Of a stretch of DNA of 64,000 nucleotides, positions 34,558 through 42,703 are shown piece after piece (positions within the stretch are counted from its first letter, which is position 1; each line of letters opens with the position of its first letter). Made by a program: the position numbers and the translations under genes. The DNA comes from Acidipila rosea (GTDB lineage: Bacteria > Acidobacteriota > Terriglobia > Terriglobales > Acidobacteriaceae): positions 744,001 to 808,000 of the forward strand of contig NZ_SMGK01000001.1 of assembly GCF_004339725.1 (NCBI RefSeq). The letters are read 5' to 3'. A model generated the notes under the pieces. It worked only from the letters and a program-made list of their open reading frames with translations. It searched no databases and was not told the DNA's origin.

Positions 34558-34701
34558 AGCGTGGGCGGATGCTCCCTCCTACGGAATGGAGTTCGGTGGT
34601 AAACGGCAGGATTGCACCGTTAGTTATTTGTGATGGTCTTCCTGGGGAACAGTCTCCGGTTCTCCAGCTTTTTTACTGCTCAGCAATGCTAGCATGTGCC
34701 C

Positions 34702-35607
34702 ATGCCCCGCAAGAAATCCGTGAAAAGTAGCGACAAGGAAGCCAAGCCGGATGCCCCCCGCGAACTGGTAATCCTGACCGGCCTCTCGGGTTCAGGAAAA
34801 GCTTCCGCGTTGAAGGCGTTTGAAGATCTGGGCTTTTACGCCGTCGATAATATGCCCATCGAACTTGTCCCCCGCTTTGCCAAGCTGATCGGCGAATCCG
34901 GCGCCACGCGACGGGCAGCGCTGGTAGTGGACATTCGTGAGGGTGAGAAGCTGGAACGCTTTCCTGCGATTCTGAAACAGGTAAGGCAGGACCTGCCGAC
35001 CACGGTGGTGTACCTGGAAGCGTCGAAGGCGGCGCTGCTGAGGCGGTTTTCAGAGACCCGGCGTCCGCACCCGCTCGGGCGGGAAGAGATGGTCGAGCGG
35101 GCGATCCAGTCAGAACGCAAGAAGCTGGATCCGATCCGCAATGTGGCGGACGTGATCGTGGACACGTCGAACTTCAACGTCCATGAGCTTCGCGCCTATA
35201 TTCAGAGTAAGTTTACCGGCGGCAGCACGAGCGGCAGCCTGCTGATATCGGCGCTCAGCTTTGGCTATAAAAACGGCGTCCCGCTTGAGGCCGACCTGGT
35301 CTTCGATGTGCGTTTTCTGCCGAATCCGCACTTTGTGCCGGAGTTTCGTCCGCTGACGGGCAAGCACCCCAAGGTGGTTTCCTACATCAAGCAGTTTGCG
35401 CAGACAGGCGAATTTCTGGACAAGGTTACAGACCTGCTGCTCTTTCTGCTGCCCCACTATATTCATGAGGGAAAGAGCTATCTGACGGTGGCGTTCGGAT
35501 GCACCGGTGGACAGCATCGGTCGGTCATGATTGCCGAAGAGATCAAAAAGCGGCTGGCAAAGCAGTCGTACAGAGTGAAGACAGCGCATCGCGACATGCC
35601 GCGCTAG
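34702..35607 (+). CDS. rapZ: RapZ family P-loop protein (RNase adapter)
   Basis: About 301 residues. Walker A is GLSGSGKAS (near residue 27), preceded by a Lys-rich tail. AVDNMPIELVP, ETRRPHPLG and the C-terminal CTGGQHRSV block are those of RapZ/YvcJ. In Escherichia coli it targets the GlmZ small RNA and senses glucosamine-6-phosphate; in other phyla its role is unclear. It heads the housekeeping run leading to coaBC. Start codons ATG 34702, GTG 34696 and others are close together with no clear ribosome-binding site. Confidence 0.93.
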   Translation: MPRKKSVKSSDKEAKPDAPRELVILTGLSGSGKASALKAFEDLGFYAVDNMPIELVPRFAKLIGESGATRRAALVVDIREGEKLERFPAILKQVRQDLPTTVVYLEASKAALLRRFSETRRPHPLGREEMVERAIQSERKKLDPIRNVADVIVDTSNFNVHELRAYIQSKFTGGSTSGSLLISALSFGYKNGVPLEADLVFDVRFLPNPHFVPEFRPLTGKHPKVVSYIKQFAQTGEFLDKVTDLLLFLLPHYIHEGKSYLTVAFGCTGGQHRSVMIAEEIKKRLAKQSYRVKTAHRDMPR

Positions 35608-35665
35608 GCAGTTCAAAGTCGGAAGTGCAACTATGCCGTGGGTAAAATAGGCAGATGGTGGTTCG

Positions 35666-37498
35666 ATGAAACGGATTTTGCGCCTGCTCTACTACATGCG
35701 GCGATATTGGCTGCAGGCGGTTTCGTCGGTAGTGCTGATGGCGCTGGTTGGCCTCTTCGATGCGTTTCGCATTCTTCTGGTCAGGCCGATCTTTGACCGG
35801 GTGCTCAGCCCCGGTAGTGCATCAGAGAAAATTACTTTTTACCAGATTCCTCATACTCATTACAGGTTTACCCTGCAGCAGTTCACGCCGCCCCATATGC
35901 ACGGCGACTGGACGATCGTTGCTTTCGCGCTGGTCGCATCCACGCTGCTCAAGAGCATCTGCGACTATGCCGGTACGTATCTTGTGAACTATGCCGGTTT
36001 CGGCATGATCACTGATCTCCGGGACGATCTCTATGAGGCGATCCTGCGCCGGTCGGTGAAGTTTTTCCAGAAGCACGCAACCGGCACGCTGCTTTCGGCG
36101 CTGATCAATGACATCGAAAAGGTGCAGTATGCGATGTCTTCGGTGCTCTCCGATTTTCTGCAGCAGTTCTTCACGCTGATCTTTACGCTCGCGGTGGTGA
36201 TTGCTCTCGGAGGCAAGCTGGCATGGTTTCTGCTGATCTTTGTGCCGGTGGTCGCGGGGTCGATCCGCAAGATTGGCCGCGGTGTCCGGCAGACGACGCG
36301 ACGTGGGCAGGACAAGCTCGCGGAGATTCAGAACATCCTGCACGAGACGATCACCGGCAACCGGATCGTCAAGGCCTTCAACATGGAGTTCTGGGAGCTG
36401 GTGCGCTTCAGAAAAGCCGCCAACCGGCTCTTCCGGGCGAACCTGCGATCCGTGCGGGCGCAGGCTCTCAGCTCGCCGCTGATGGACCTGATCGGAGCCG
36501 TCGCGATTGCGCTGCTGCTGCTGGTGGGCCGCGGACAGATCAAGGCAGGAACGATGACGGAGGGTGCATTCTTCACCTTTATCGTCGCCCTCTTCAAGCT
36601 CTATGATCCGGTTCGAAAGTTCGCTCTCTACTACAACAACTTCCAGCAGGCGCTGGGCGCGTCCTCCGCGATTTTTGAATTCATGGATGACGAAGATGAG
36701 GTGGTTGAAAAGCCCCGCGCCTTCATCTTGAAAGGCTTCAGCGACTCGATTGAGCTGCAGCAGGTCGGCTTCTCCTATAGCGATGACGAGGGCGAGAAGG
36801 AAGTGCTGCACGGCATTGACCTGACGATCCGGCGCGGCGAGGTTGTAGCGCTTGTCGGGCCGAGCGGGGCGGGCAAGTCGACGCTGGTGAACCTGATTCC
36901 GCGCTTCTCCGATCCCACCAGCGGACGCATCCTGATCGACGGTCACGACCTGCGCGATGTGACCCTTAAGTCTCTGCGCGAGCAGATCGGTAAGGTCACC
37001 CAGGAGACGATTCTCTTCAACGATACGGTGCGGAACAATATAGCCTACGGCCAGCCCGATATTCCACTGAGCCGGGTGCAGGCGGCGGCAAAGGCTGCGC
37101 TGGCCCACGACTTCATCCTGAATATGCCGGATGGCTACAACACCCCCATCGGCGAGAAGGGCTTTCGCCTGTCGGGCGGCGAGCGGCAGCGGCTGGCGAT
37201 TGCGCGGGCGATCCTCAAAAACGCGCCGGTGCTGATTCTCGACGAGGCGACCTCGGCGCTCGATTCTGAGAGTGAATCGCTGGTGCAGGCCGCGCTCGCA
37301 AACCTGATGGTCGGCAGGACGGTGGTAGTGATCGCGCACCGGCTCTCGACCGTTCGCCGCGCCGACCGCATTGCAGTGGTGGAGTCAGGGCGTATCACTG
37401 CGATCGGGTCCCATGACGAACTGCTGCGCTGCTCCCCGACCTATCAGAGGCTTTATCAGCTGCAGTTTCAGAGCGTGGCAGAACTGGATGCTGTGTAG
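35666..37498 (+). CDS. ABC exporter, fused permease and ATPase (MsbA/lipid exporter type)
   Basis: 610 residues. Six membrane segments in residues 15-330 are followed by the nucleotide-binding domain with Walker A GPSGAGKST, signature LSGGERQR, Walker B VLILDEATSALD and the H-loop IAHRLST. It is a type IV half-transporter that works as a homodimer in the inner membrane; the MsbA-like length and fold suggest flipping of a lipid, perhaps lipid A or a glycolipid. It starts 58 bases after rapZ, and yicC follows 42 bases on. Confidence 0.93.
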   Translation: MKRILRLLYYMRRYWLQAVSSVVLMALVGLFDAFRILLVRPIFDRVLSPGSASEKITFYQIPHTHYRFTLQQFTPPHMHGDWTIVAFALVASTLLKSICDYAGTYLVNYAGFGMITDLRDDLYEAILRRSVKFFQKHATGTLLSALINDIEKVQYAMSSVLSDFLQQFFTLIFTLAVVIALGGKLAWFLLIFVPVVAGSIRKIGRGVRQTTRRGQDKLAEIQNILHETITGNRIVKAFNMEFWELVRFRKAANRLFRANLRSVRAQALSSPLMDLIGAVAIALLLLVGRGQIKAGTMTEGAFFTFIVALFKLYDPVRKFALYYNNFQQALGASSAIFEFMDDEDEVVEKPRAFILKGFSDSIELQQVGFSYSDDEGEKEVLHGIDLTIRRGEVVALVGPSGAGKSTLVNLIPRFSDPTSGRILIDGHDLRDVTLKSLREQIGKVTQETILFNDTVRNNIAYGQPDIPLSRVQAAAKAALAHDFILNMPDGYNTPIGEKGFRLSGGERQRLAIARAILKNAPVLILDEATSALDSESESLVQAALANLMVGRTVVVIAHRLSTVRRADRIAVVESGRITAIGSHDELLRCSPTYQRLYQLQFQSVAELDAV

Positions 37499-37540
37499 GG
37501 AGAGTTTCGAAAACCTGCTGGAGGAAGTAAACGTTAGGTG

Positions 37541-38446
37541 ATGACGAAGAAGCCGATTTATTCGATGACAGGATTTGCGCGGATCGCACGCGGGCTTGCG
37601 GGGCAGGCGGGATTCACCCTGACCTTGAAGAGCGTCAATCACCGTTTTCTCGACCTGCATCTCCGGCTGCCATCAGGAACAGACGCGCTGGAGATGAGGC
37701 TGCGGCGCGCATTGAAAGAGAAGATCGCACGGGGGCATATTGAGCTGACCCTGACGCTCGAACGCGCGGCCCGGACGGGTGGCGGCTATGATGCGGTTCT
37801 GCTGGCAGGCTATGTGGCGGCCTTTCGCGAGGCCGCCCAGGAGCATGTACTCAGCGGCGAGCCCGACCTGAATGCTTTGTTGCGGCTGCCGGGAGTGTTC
37901 AATGGTGTAGAGCGCATGCGGGACGAGGAACTCGCCGGCTTGGATGACGCTGTCATGGGGGAGCTCGACACGTTGATCGCGGCCATGAACACCATGCGTG
38001 CGCAGGAGGGAGCCGCGCTCGTAGCGGTGCTCGAAGCGGAACTGGCGAGGCTGGCCTCATCCGTCGAAGAGGTCGCCGCGCTTCGCGGAGACGTCCAGCG
38101 GGCTTATTTCGAGCGCGTCGCGGAGCGGATCGCGGTGATGACGGGCGGCGGCTTCGACCGCGAGCGAGTGCTGCAGGAAGCGGCAATGATCGCCGAACGC
38201 AGCGATATTGAAGAGGAAACAGCCCGGCTCAGGGCTCATATCGAGCATTTTCGGACATTGCTGGCGGCAGGCGGCGAGGTGGGAAAGAAGCTGGATTTTC
38301 TGCTGCAGGAGATGAATCGAGAGGCAAATACGCTGCTGTCAAAGACCGGCGGCGTAGCCGGGAACGGTCCGAAAGTAACGGAACTTGGGCTGGGGATGAA
38401 ATCGGCTATCGAAAAAATGCGTGAACAGGTGCAGAATCTGGAGTAA
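37541..38446 (+). CDS. yicC: YicC family endoribonuclease
   Basis: 301 residues from ATG 37541; an overlapping GTG is at 37538, and ggagg lies about 15 bases upstream. The N-terminal SMTGFARI, SVNHRFLDLHLRLP and the C-terminal HIEHFRTLL, KKLDFLLQEMNREANTLLSK are the family marks. Related proteins cut RNA and affect the RyhB small RNA in Escherichia coli. The yicC-gmk-rpoZ-coaBC order is widely conserved. Confidence 0.95.
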   Translation: MTKKPIYSMTGFARIARGLAGQAGFTLTLKSVNHRFLDLHLRLPSGTDALEMRLRRALKEKIARGHIELTLTLERAARTGGGYDAVLLAGYVAAFREAAQEHVLSGEPDLNALLRLPGVFNGVERMRDEELAGLDDAVMGELDTLIAAMNTMRAQEGAALVAVLEAELARLASSVEEVAALRGDVQRAYFERVAERIAVMTGGGFDRERVLQEAAMIAERSDIEEETARLRAHIEHFRTLLAAGGEVGKKLDFLLQEMNREANTLLSKTGGVAGNGPKVTELGLGMKSAIEKMREQVQNLE

Positions 38447-38527
38447 AGACCAGCAAAAGCCAGCGCGTCAGGCAGGGACAGGGCTCAGAAAGAACGGCCA
38501 GTTAAGGCCAGGAGTGAATAGCCAAGA

Positions 38528-39229
38528 ATGGCAGGGATACTTTTTATCATTTCGGCCCCATCGGGGTCGGGCAAATCGACGCTGGTGAGCCAGTTGAGGT
38601 CGCTGGTCGATGGGCTGGAGTTTTCTGTTTCAACGACCACGCGCAAGCCCCGCGGCTCTGAGCAGGAGGGGCGCGAGTACCACTTTACGAGCCGCGAAGA
38701 GTTCGAGCGGCAGGTGGAGGCGGATGAGTTCCTGGAGCATGCGGAGGTCTTCGGCAACTACTACGGGACAGCGCGCCGCGCCCTGACCGAAGCCGAGCGT
38801 AACGGCAAGGACCTGCTGCTCGACATTGATGTGCAGGGGGCCGGGCAGGTGCGCGGGAAGATGCCTGAGGCGGTGAGTATCTTCGTGATGCCGCCGACGC
38901 CGGAGGTGCTGGAGACGCGGCTGCGCAACCGCAGCCGGGCAGAGGGCTCAGTCGATGAAGCAGTGATCCAGCGGCGGCTGGACAAGGCAAAACATGAGAT
39001 TGAGAACTACCGCGATTACAGCTATATTCTCGTCAACGACGTTCTGGACCACGCAGTGGAGCAGTTGGCTGCCATCGTCGCAGCAGAGCGGCAGCGCCAT
39101 CACCCGGGAGTGACCACTCCCGACAGTGAGCGGCTGACGAAACTGGCGGAGGAGTGCCGGCAGACAAAGGCGGCAGGTCGCCTTGATCCTGTACTGCGGG
39201 CGTTTGGCCTGGAGCCTGCGAACGTGTAA
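38528..39229 (+). CDS. gmk: Guanylate kinase
   Basis: 233 residues. P-loop APSGSGKST near the start, STTTRKPR and EYHFTSREEF for GMP binding, and the lid LRNRSRAEG. It phosphorylates GMP to GDP. The extended tail of some 30 residues beyond the core is common in this phylum, by my recollection. Confidence 0.96.
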   Translation: MAGILFIISAPSGSGKSTLVSQLRSLVDGLEFSVSTTTRKPRGSEQEGREYHFTSREEFERQVEADEFLEHAEVFGNYYGTARRALTEAERNGKDLLLDIDVQGAGQVRGKMPEAVSIFVMPPTPEVLETRLRNRSRAEGSVDEAVIQRRLDKAKHEIENYRDYSYILVNDVLDHAVEQLAAIVAAERQRHHPGVTTPDSERLTKLAEECRQTKAAGRLDPVLRAFGLEPANV

Positions 39230-39262
39230 GAGGAAACTCAACTTCTACCGGAGGAAACGAAG

Positions 39263-39511
39263 ATGAATGTTGATGAAAAGGCCAGTCTCGAAAAAGACTT
39301 TGACAGCAATTTTCGCTACGTTCTGGTCGCGGCAAGGCGGGCACGGCAGCTGCAGAATGGCTCCGAACCGCTGACGGCTTCTCGCTCCCGCAAGGCCTGC
39401 AAAATTGCCCAGGACGAGATTGCGGCCGGCAAGATTCCTTATGTGAAGCGCGAGGTTCCGGTGATGAAGCCTGAGGTGGAAGGCGCGGATATCCCGCGCT
39501 TTGCACTGTAA
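39263..39511 (+). CDS. rpoZ: RNA polymerase omega subunit
   Basis: 82 residues. FRYVLVAARRARQL and the preceding helix match omega's fold around the beta-prime C-terminus; the usual RPVDIAL-like segment is not obvious. It lies 33 bases after gmk, with cggaggaaacga just before the ATG. Confidence 0.92.
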   Translation: MNVDEKASLEKDFDSNFRYVLVAARRARQLQNGSEPLTASRSRKACKIAQDEIAAGKIPYVKREVPVMKPEVEGADIPRFAL

Positions 39512-39601
39512 CTGACAGGAAAGCCGGGTGCGTTCGGCAGCCGCTCCCTGGTCTGCCTGATGTCGGGATGCCGTTTGTGAAGAAGGGGTAAAATCACTCC
39601 T

Positions 39602-40828
39602 ATGAAAGTAACGGTCGGCGTCTCCGGCGGAATCGCGGCGTATAAGGCAGCAGAGGTAGTTCGGGCGCTTCAGCGACAGGCGCTTGACGTTCACGTTGTG
39701 ATGACGGAGGCTGCACGGCAGTTTGTGCAGCCCTTAACGTTTGCTGCGCTAACCGGGCACAAGGTGATTACCGGCCTGTGGGACGAGTCGCAGACTGGCG
39801 ACGCATCCCTCGCCTCTTCCATCGAACATATCGAAGAGGCGCAGACATCATCGGCGCTGGTCGTCGTGCCGGCCACCGCGAATGTGCTGGCGAAGTTTGC
39901 CCACGGTTTCGCGGACGACTTCCTGACTACGATGTACCTGGCGACCACCGCTCCGGTGATTGTGGCTCCTGCCATGAACGTGAATATGTGGCAGCACGCC
40001 GCGACCCAGGCAAATGTTGAGACTCTGGCGCAGCGCGGCGTCCGCATCGTGCCGCCGGAGAGCGGCGCGCTGGCGTGCGGCATGGTGGGCGACGGCAGGC
40101 TTGCCTCCCCTGAAACGATTGCACAGGCAGTCCTCGAATCCCTCAACTATCGCAATGATCTGGCCGGTGAGACAGTGCTGGTGACGGCAGGCGGCACCCG
40201 CGAGCCCCTCGATCCGGTGCGGTTTCTGGGCAATCGTTCGAGCGGCAAGATGGGCTATGCGCTGGCGGATGCGGCAGCACGTCGCGGCGCCCGCGTGATC
40301 CTGGTATCGGCTCCGACGGCGTTGCGCGCGCCAGCTGGCTGCGAGCTTGTCCCAGTCGTCACCACGGCGGAGATGCGCTCCGCGGTGCTGGCCCGGCTGA
40401 GTGAAACAACCATGGTGATCAAGGCTGCGGCGGTCGCCGACTATCGCCCGCATGCAGAGGCAGAGCAGAAGCTCAAGCGATCCGGCCCGTTGACGCTGGA
40501 ACTGGAGCCGACCAACGATATTCTGGCCGAGGTGGTCGAGTTGCGGCGGCCGGGGATGTTGATTGTGGGTTTCGCCGCGGAGACGGAGAATGTCATCGTC
40601 CACGGGCGCGACAAGCTGCTGCGCAAGGGCGCCGATGCGATTGTGCTCAATGATGTATCACGTGAGGGAATCGGCTTCGATTCCGACCGCAATGCCGTGA
40701 CCTTCCTGACCCGGGACAAGGCGATCGACCTGCCGGAGATGCCGAAGCGGCAGCTCGCCGACCGGATTCTCGAAGAAATGCTGGCGCTGCGCAGGCCCAC
40801 CCGGGTCATGGCGGAGACAGGCAGCTGA
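39602..40828 (+). CDS. coaBC: Bifunctional phosphopantothenoylcysteine decarboxylase / phosphopantothenate-cysteine ligase
   Basis: 408 residues, full length. The N-terminal flavoprotein half has GGIAAYKAAEVVRAL, the catalytic His region LTFAALTGH and PAMNVNMW; the C-terminal ligase half has the hinge RFLGNRSSGKMGYALA and AAAVADYRP. It makes 4'-phosphopantetheine precursor for coenzyme A. Confidence 0.97.
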   Translation: MKVTVGVSGGIAAYKAAEVVRALQRQALDVHVVMTEAARQFVQPLTFAALTGHKVITGLWDESQTGDASLASSIEHIEEAQTSSALVVVPATANVLAKFAHGFADDFLTTMYLATTAPVIVAPAMNVNMWQHAATQANVETLAQRGVRIVPPESGALACGMVGDGRLASPETIAQAVLESLNYRNDLAGETVLVTAGGTREPLDPVRFLGNRSSGKMGYALADAAARRGARVILVSAPTALRAPAGCELVPVVTTAEMRSAVLARLSETTMVIKAAAVADYRPHAEAEQKLKRSGPLTLELEPTNDILAEVVELRRPGMLIVGFAAETENVIVHGRDKLLRKGADAIVLNDVSREGIGFDSDRNAVTFLTRDKAIDLPEMPKRQLADRILEEMLALRRPTRVMAETGS

Positions 40829-40856
40829 GCCCGGCTTTCATTGATACTCTTGATTC

Positions 40857-41654
40857 ATGAGTGACGCGGCGTACTATCAGCAGCTTGCGGCGCGGATTGC
40901 CTATTGCCGCGACCTCGGGATCTTCGATTTTTACCGTCGCGGTGAGCCGGCTGCCGCAGTTGAAGTCGCGCCTCCGGTAGCTGAACCCATTACTCTTGCT
41001 GCGATTCAGGAGCAAGTAGAGATTCAGGAGCAAGCCATTCCACCCAGAAAAACCCTTCCAGCCCAGCCCGCCGTGGGTGGGGTCGTTGCCCCGGCGAAGC
41101 GTCCCGCCGCGCTGGTCGCTATTCGTGAAGAGATTGGCGATTGCACCCGCTGCGCGCTGTCGCAGGGCAGAAATAAGATTGTCTTCGGTGATGGCGACCC
41201 AAATGCCCGCCTGATGTTTGTAGGCGAAGGCCCGGGCGCGGATGAAGATGCGCAGGGGCTGCCTTTTGTGGGCCGCGCCGGGCAGCTGCTGAACAACATG
41301 ATCTCCGCCATGGGGCTCAAGCGCGAACAGGTCTACATCGCGAATATCGTGAAATGCAGACCCCCGCAGAATCGTGTTCCCGAGCCGGAAGAGGCGCACA
41401 CCTGCTCGCAGTTCCTCTTTCAGCAGATCGACGTGGTGCGGCCAGAGGTGCTCGTAGCTCTGGGCTCCACAGCGGCGACCTACCTGATGGGCGCGAAGAG
41501 CCCCCTGACAGCGCTGCGCGGCCGCGTGCATGAGCTGCGCGGGTCGAAGCTGATTGTGACGTACCATCCGGCCTTCCTGCTGCGCGATCCTCGGCAGAAG
41601 AAGGAAGCATGGAAGGACCTGCAGATCGCGATGGCCGAGCTGGGACTGAAGTAA
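40857..41654 (+). CDS. Family 4 uracil-DNA glycosylase
   Basis: 265 residues. After a variable Pro/Ala/Gln-rich N-terminus of about 85 residues, the family 4 core has the first two [4Fe-4S] Cys in DCTRC, the catalytic loop VGEGPGADEDAQGLPFVG, further Cys in VKCRPP and HTCSQF, and the C-terminal TYHPAFLL. It removes uracil from DNA. It ends the rapZ-coaBC run, 28 bases after coaBC. Confidence 0.94.
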   Translation: MSDAAYYQQLAARIAYCRDLGIFDFYRRGEPAAAVEVAPPVAEPITLAAIQEQVEIQEQAIPPRKTLPAQPAVGGVVAPAKRPAALVAIREEIGDCTRCALSQGRNKIVFGDGDPNARLMFVGEGPGADEDAQGLPFVGRAGQLLNNMISAMGLKREQVYIANIVKCRPPQNRVPEPEEAHTCSQFLFQQIDVVRPEVLVALGSTAATYLMGAKSPLTALRGRVHELRGSKLIVTYHPAFLLRDPRQKKEAWKDLQIAMAELGLK

Positions 41655-41673
41655 ACCTCCTTGCAGGAAAAAG

Positions 41674-41709
41674 CAGCCATAGGCGGTGCAGCAGTCCTGC
41701 CTATGGCTG
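41674..41709. terminator. Bidirectional hairpin between the uracil glycosylase gene and truA
   Basis: Perfect 11-bp inverted repeat cagccataggc / gcctatggctg (41674-41684, 41699-41709) with a 14-base loop. The stop codon of the convergent truA lies in the right arm. Confidence 0.6.
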
Positions 41710-42477
41710 TCCCTCTTGGTCATACTCGACCGAGGCCAGAAAGAGTCCGCGGGCCGGGGCTGTGGGCCCGGCGGCGCTGCGAGAGCGCGCCGCCATCACC
41801 TGGGGCAGCGCCTCGGCGGCGATATGCCCCCGTCCTACATCGAGGAATGTTCCTGCCAGGTTTCGGACCATGTGGTGCAGAAAGCCCGAGCCGCGCACCC
41901 GATAGACCAGCAGATCGCCTTCGCGGCTCCAGCTGGATTGGAAAATAGTCCGCACATGGCACACCGGTTCGCCTTCCCCGCGCGTTTTCAGGTCCGGGTC
42001 GCTTGCTGCAAAAGAGGAAAAGTCATGCTCCCCGCAGACCGCCTGGGCTGCCTGTTGCATCGCGTCGAAATCCAGCGGCCAGTTGAGCGCATAGACATAG
42101 CGCGCCAGCCATGGAGGGCAGATTTCACCCCGGTAGATGCGATATTCATAGGTCTTAGCCCGGGCATCGTGGCGCGCATGGAACTCCGGAGCTGCCTTGT
42201 GGGCCGCTAAGACTCGTACCGATGGGGGGAGCGACCGGTTCAGCGCTCTCATCAGGTTGGCGGCGGGAATGGGAGCGGCCAGTGCGAAGCTGGCTACCTG
42301 GCCCAACGCGTGGACGCCTGCGTCCGTGCGGCCGCTGCCCTGCGGCAGCACCCTTTCGCCGGTGACATGCTGGATGGCTTCGGCGAGCGTTCCCTGTACG
42401 GTGGCGTGCTCCGGCTGCACCTGCCATCCGTGAAACTCCGTGCCGTCATAGGAGAGGGTTACTTTCCAGTTCTGCAC
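41701..42477 (-). CDS. truA: tRNA pseudouridine(38-40) synthase
   Basis: 258 residues from GTG 42477; TTG 42480 is equally possible and a frame open to 42681 adds unconserved residues. The catalytic Asp is in GSGRTDAGVHALGQV, and YRVRGSGFLHHMVRNLAG is the second TruA block. It modifies uridines 38 to 40 of tRNA anticodon arms. Confidence 0.95.
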   Translation of the reverse strand: MQNWKVTLSYDGTEFHGWQVQPEHATVQGTLAEAIQHVTGERVLPQGSGRTDAGVHALGQVASFALAAPIPAANLMRALNRSLPPSVRVLAAHKAAPEFHARHDARAKTYEYRIYRGEICPPWLARYVYALNWPLDFDAMQQAAQAVCGEHDFSSFAASDPDLKTRGEGEPVCHVRTIFQSSWSREGDLLVYRVRGSGFLHHMVRNLAGTFLDVGRGHIAAEALPQVMAARSRSAAGPTAPARGLFLASVEYDQEGQP

Positions 42478-42703
42478 CAAAGACGAGGATAACGAATATT
42501 TCAAGTCCTTTGTCGATCGCGAAGCATCAGATGTGCTGCGATATACTCGACTTTCCCGTGCAAGCGCAACAGATTTGAACTCAGGCAAGTGGAACGAAAT
42601 TGCCTTTTCAAACGTACAACGGGAAGTGCCCCAATTCGAGGGTTGATAAATAGCTGCGCGGCAGACCAAAATTCCGCGCAATCAGTTGAAGATGGAGAGG
42701 CGA

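Noticed and set aside
35822..37339. 505-codon antisense frame opposite the ABC exporter
   Set aside because: Composition is rich in Arg, Gln and His, with no start context, and the plus strand has an intact transporter.
42478..42681. N-terminal extension of truA
   Set aside because: The 68 extra residues are not part of the TruA fold, and the protein core starts directly after GTG 42477.
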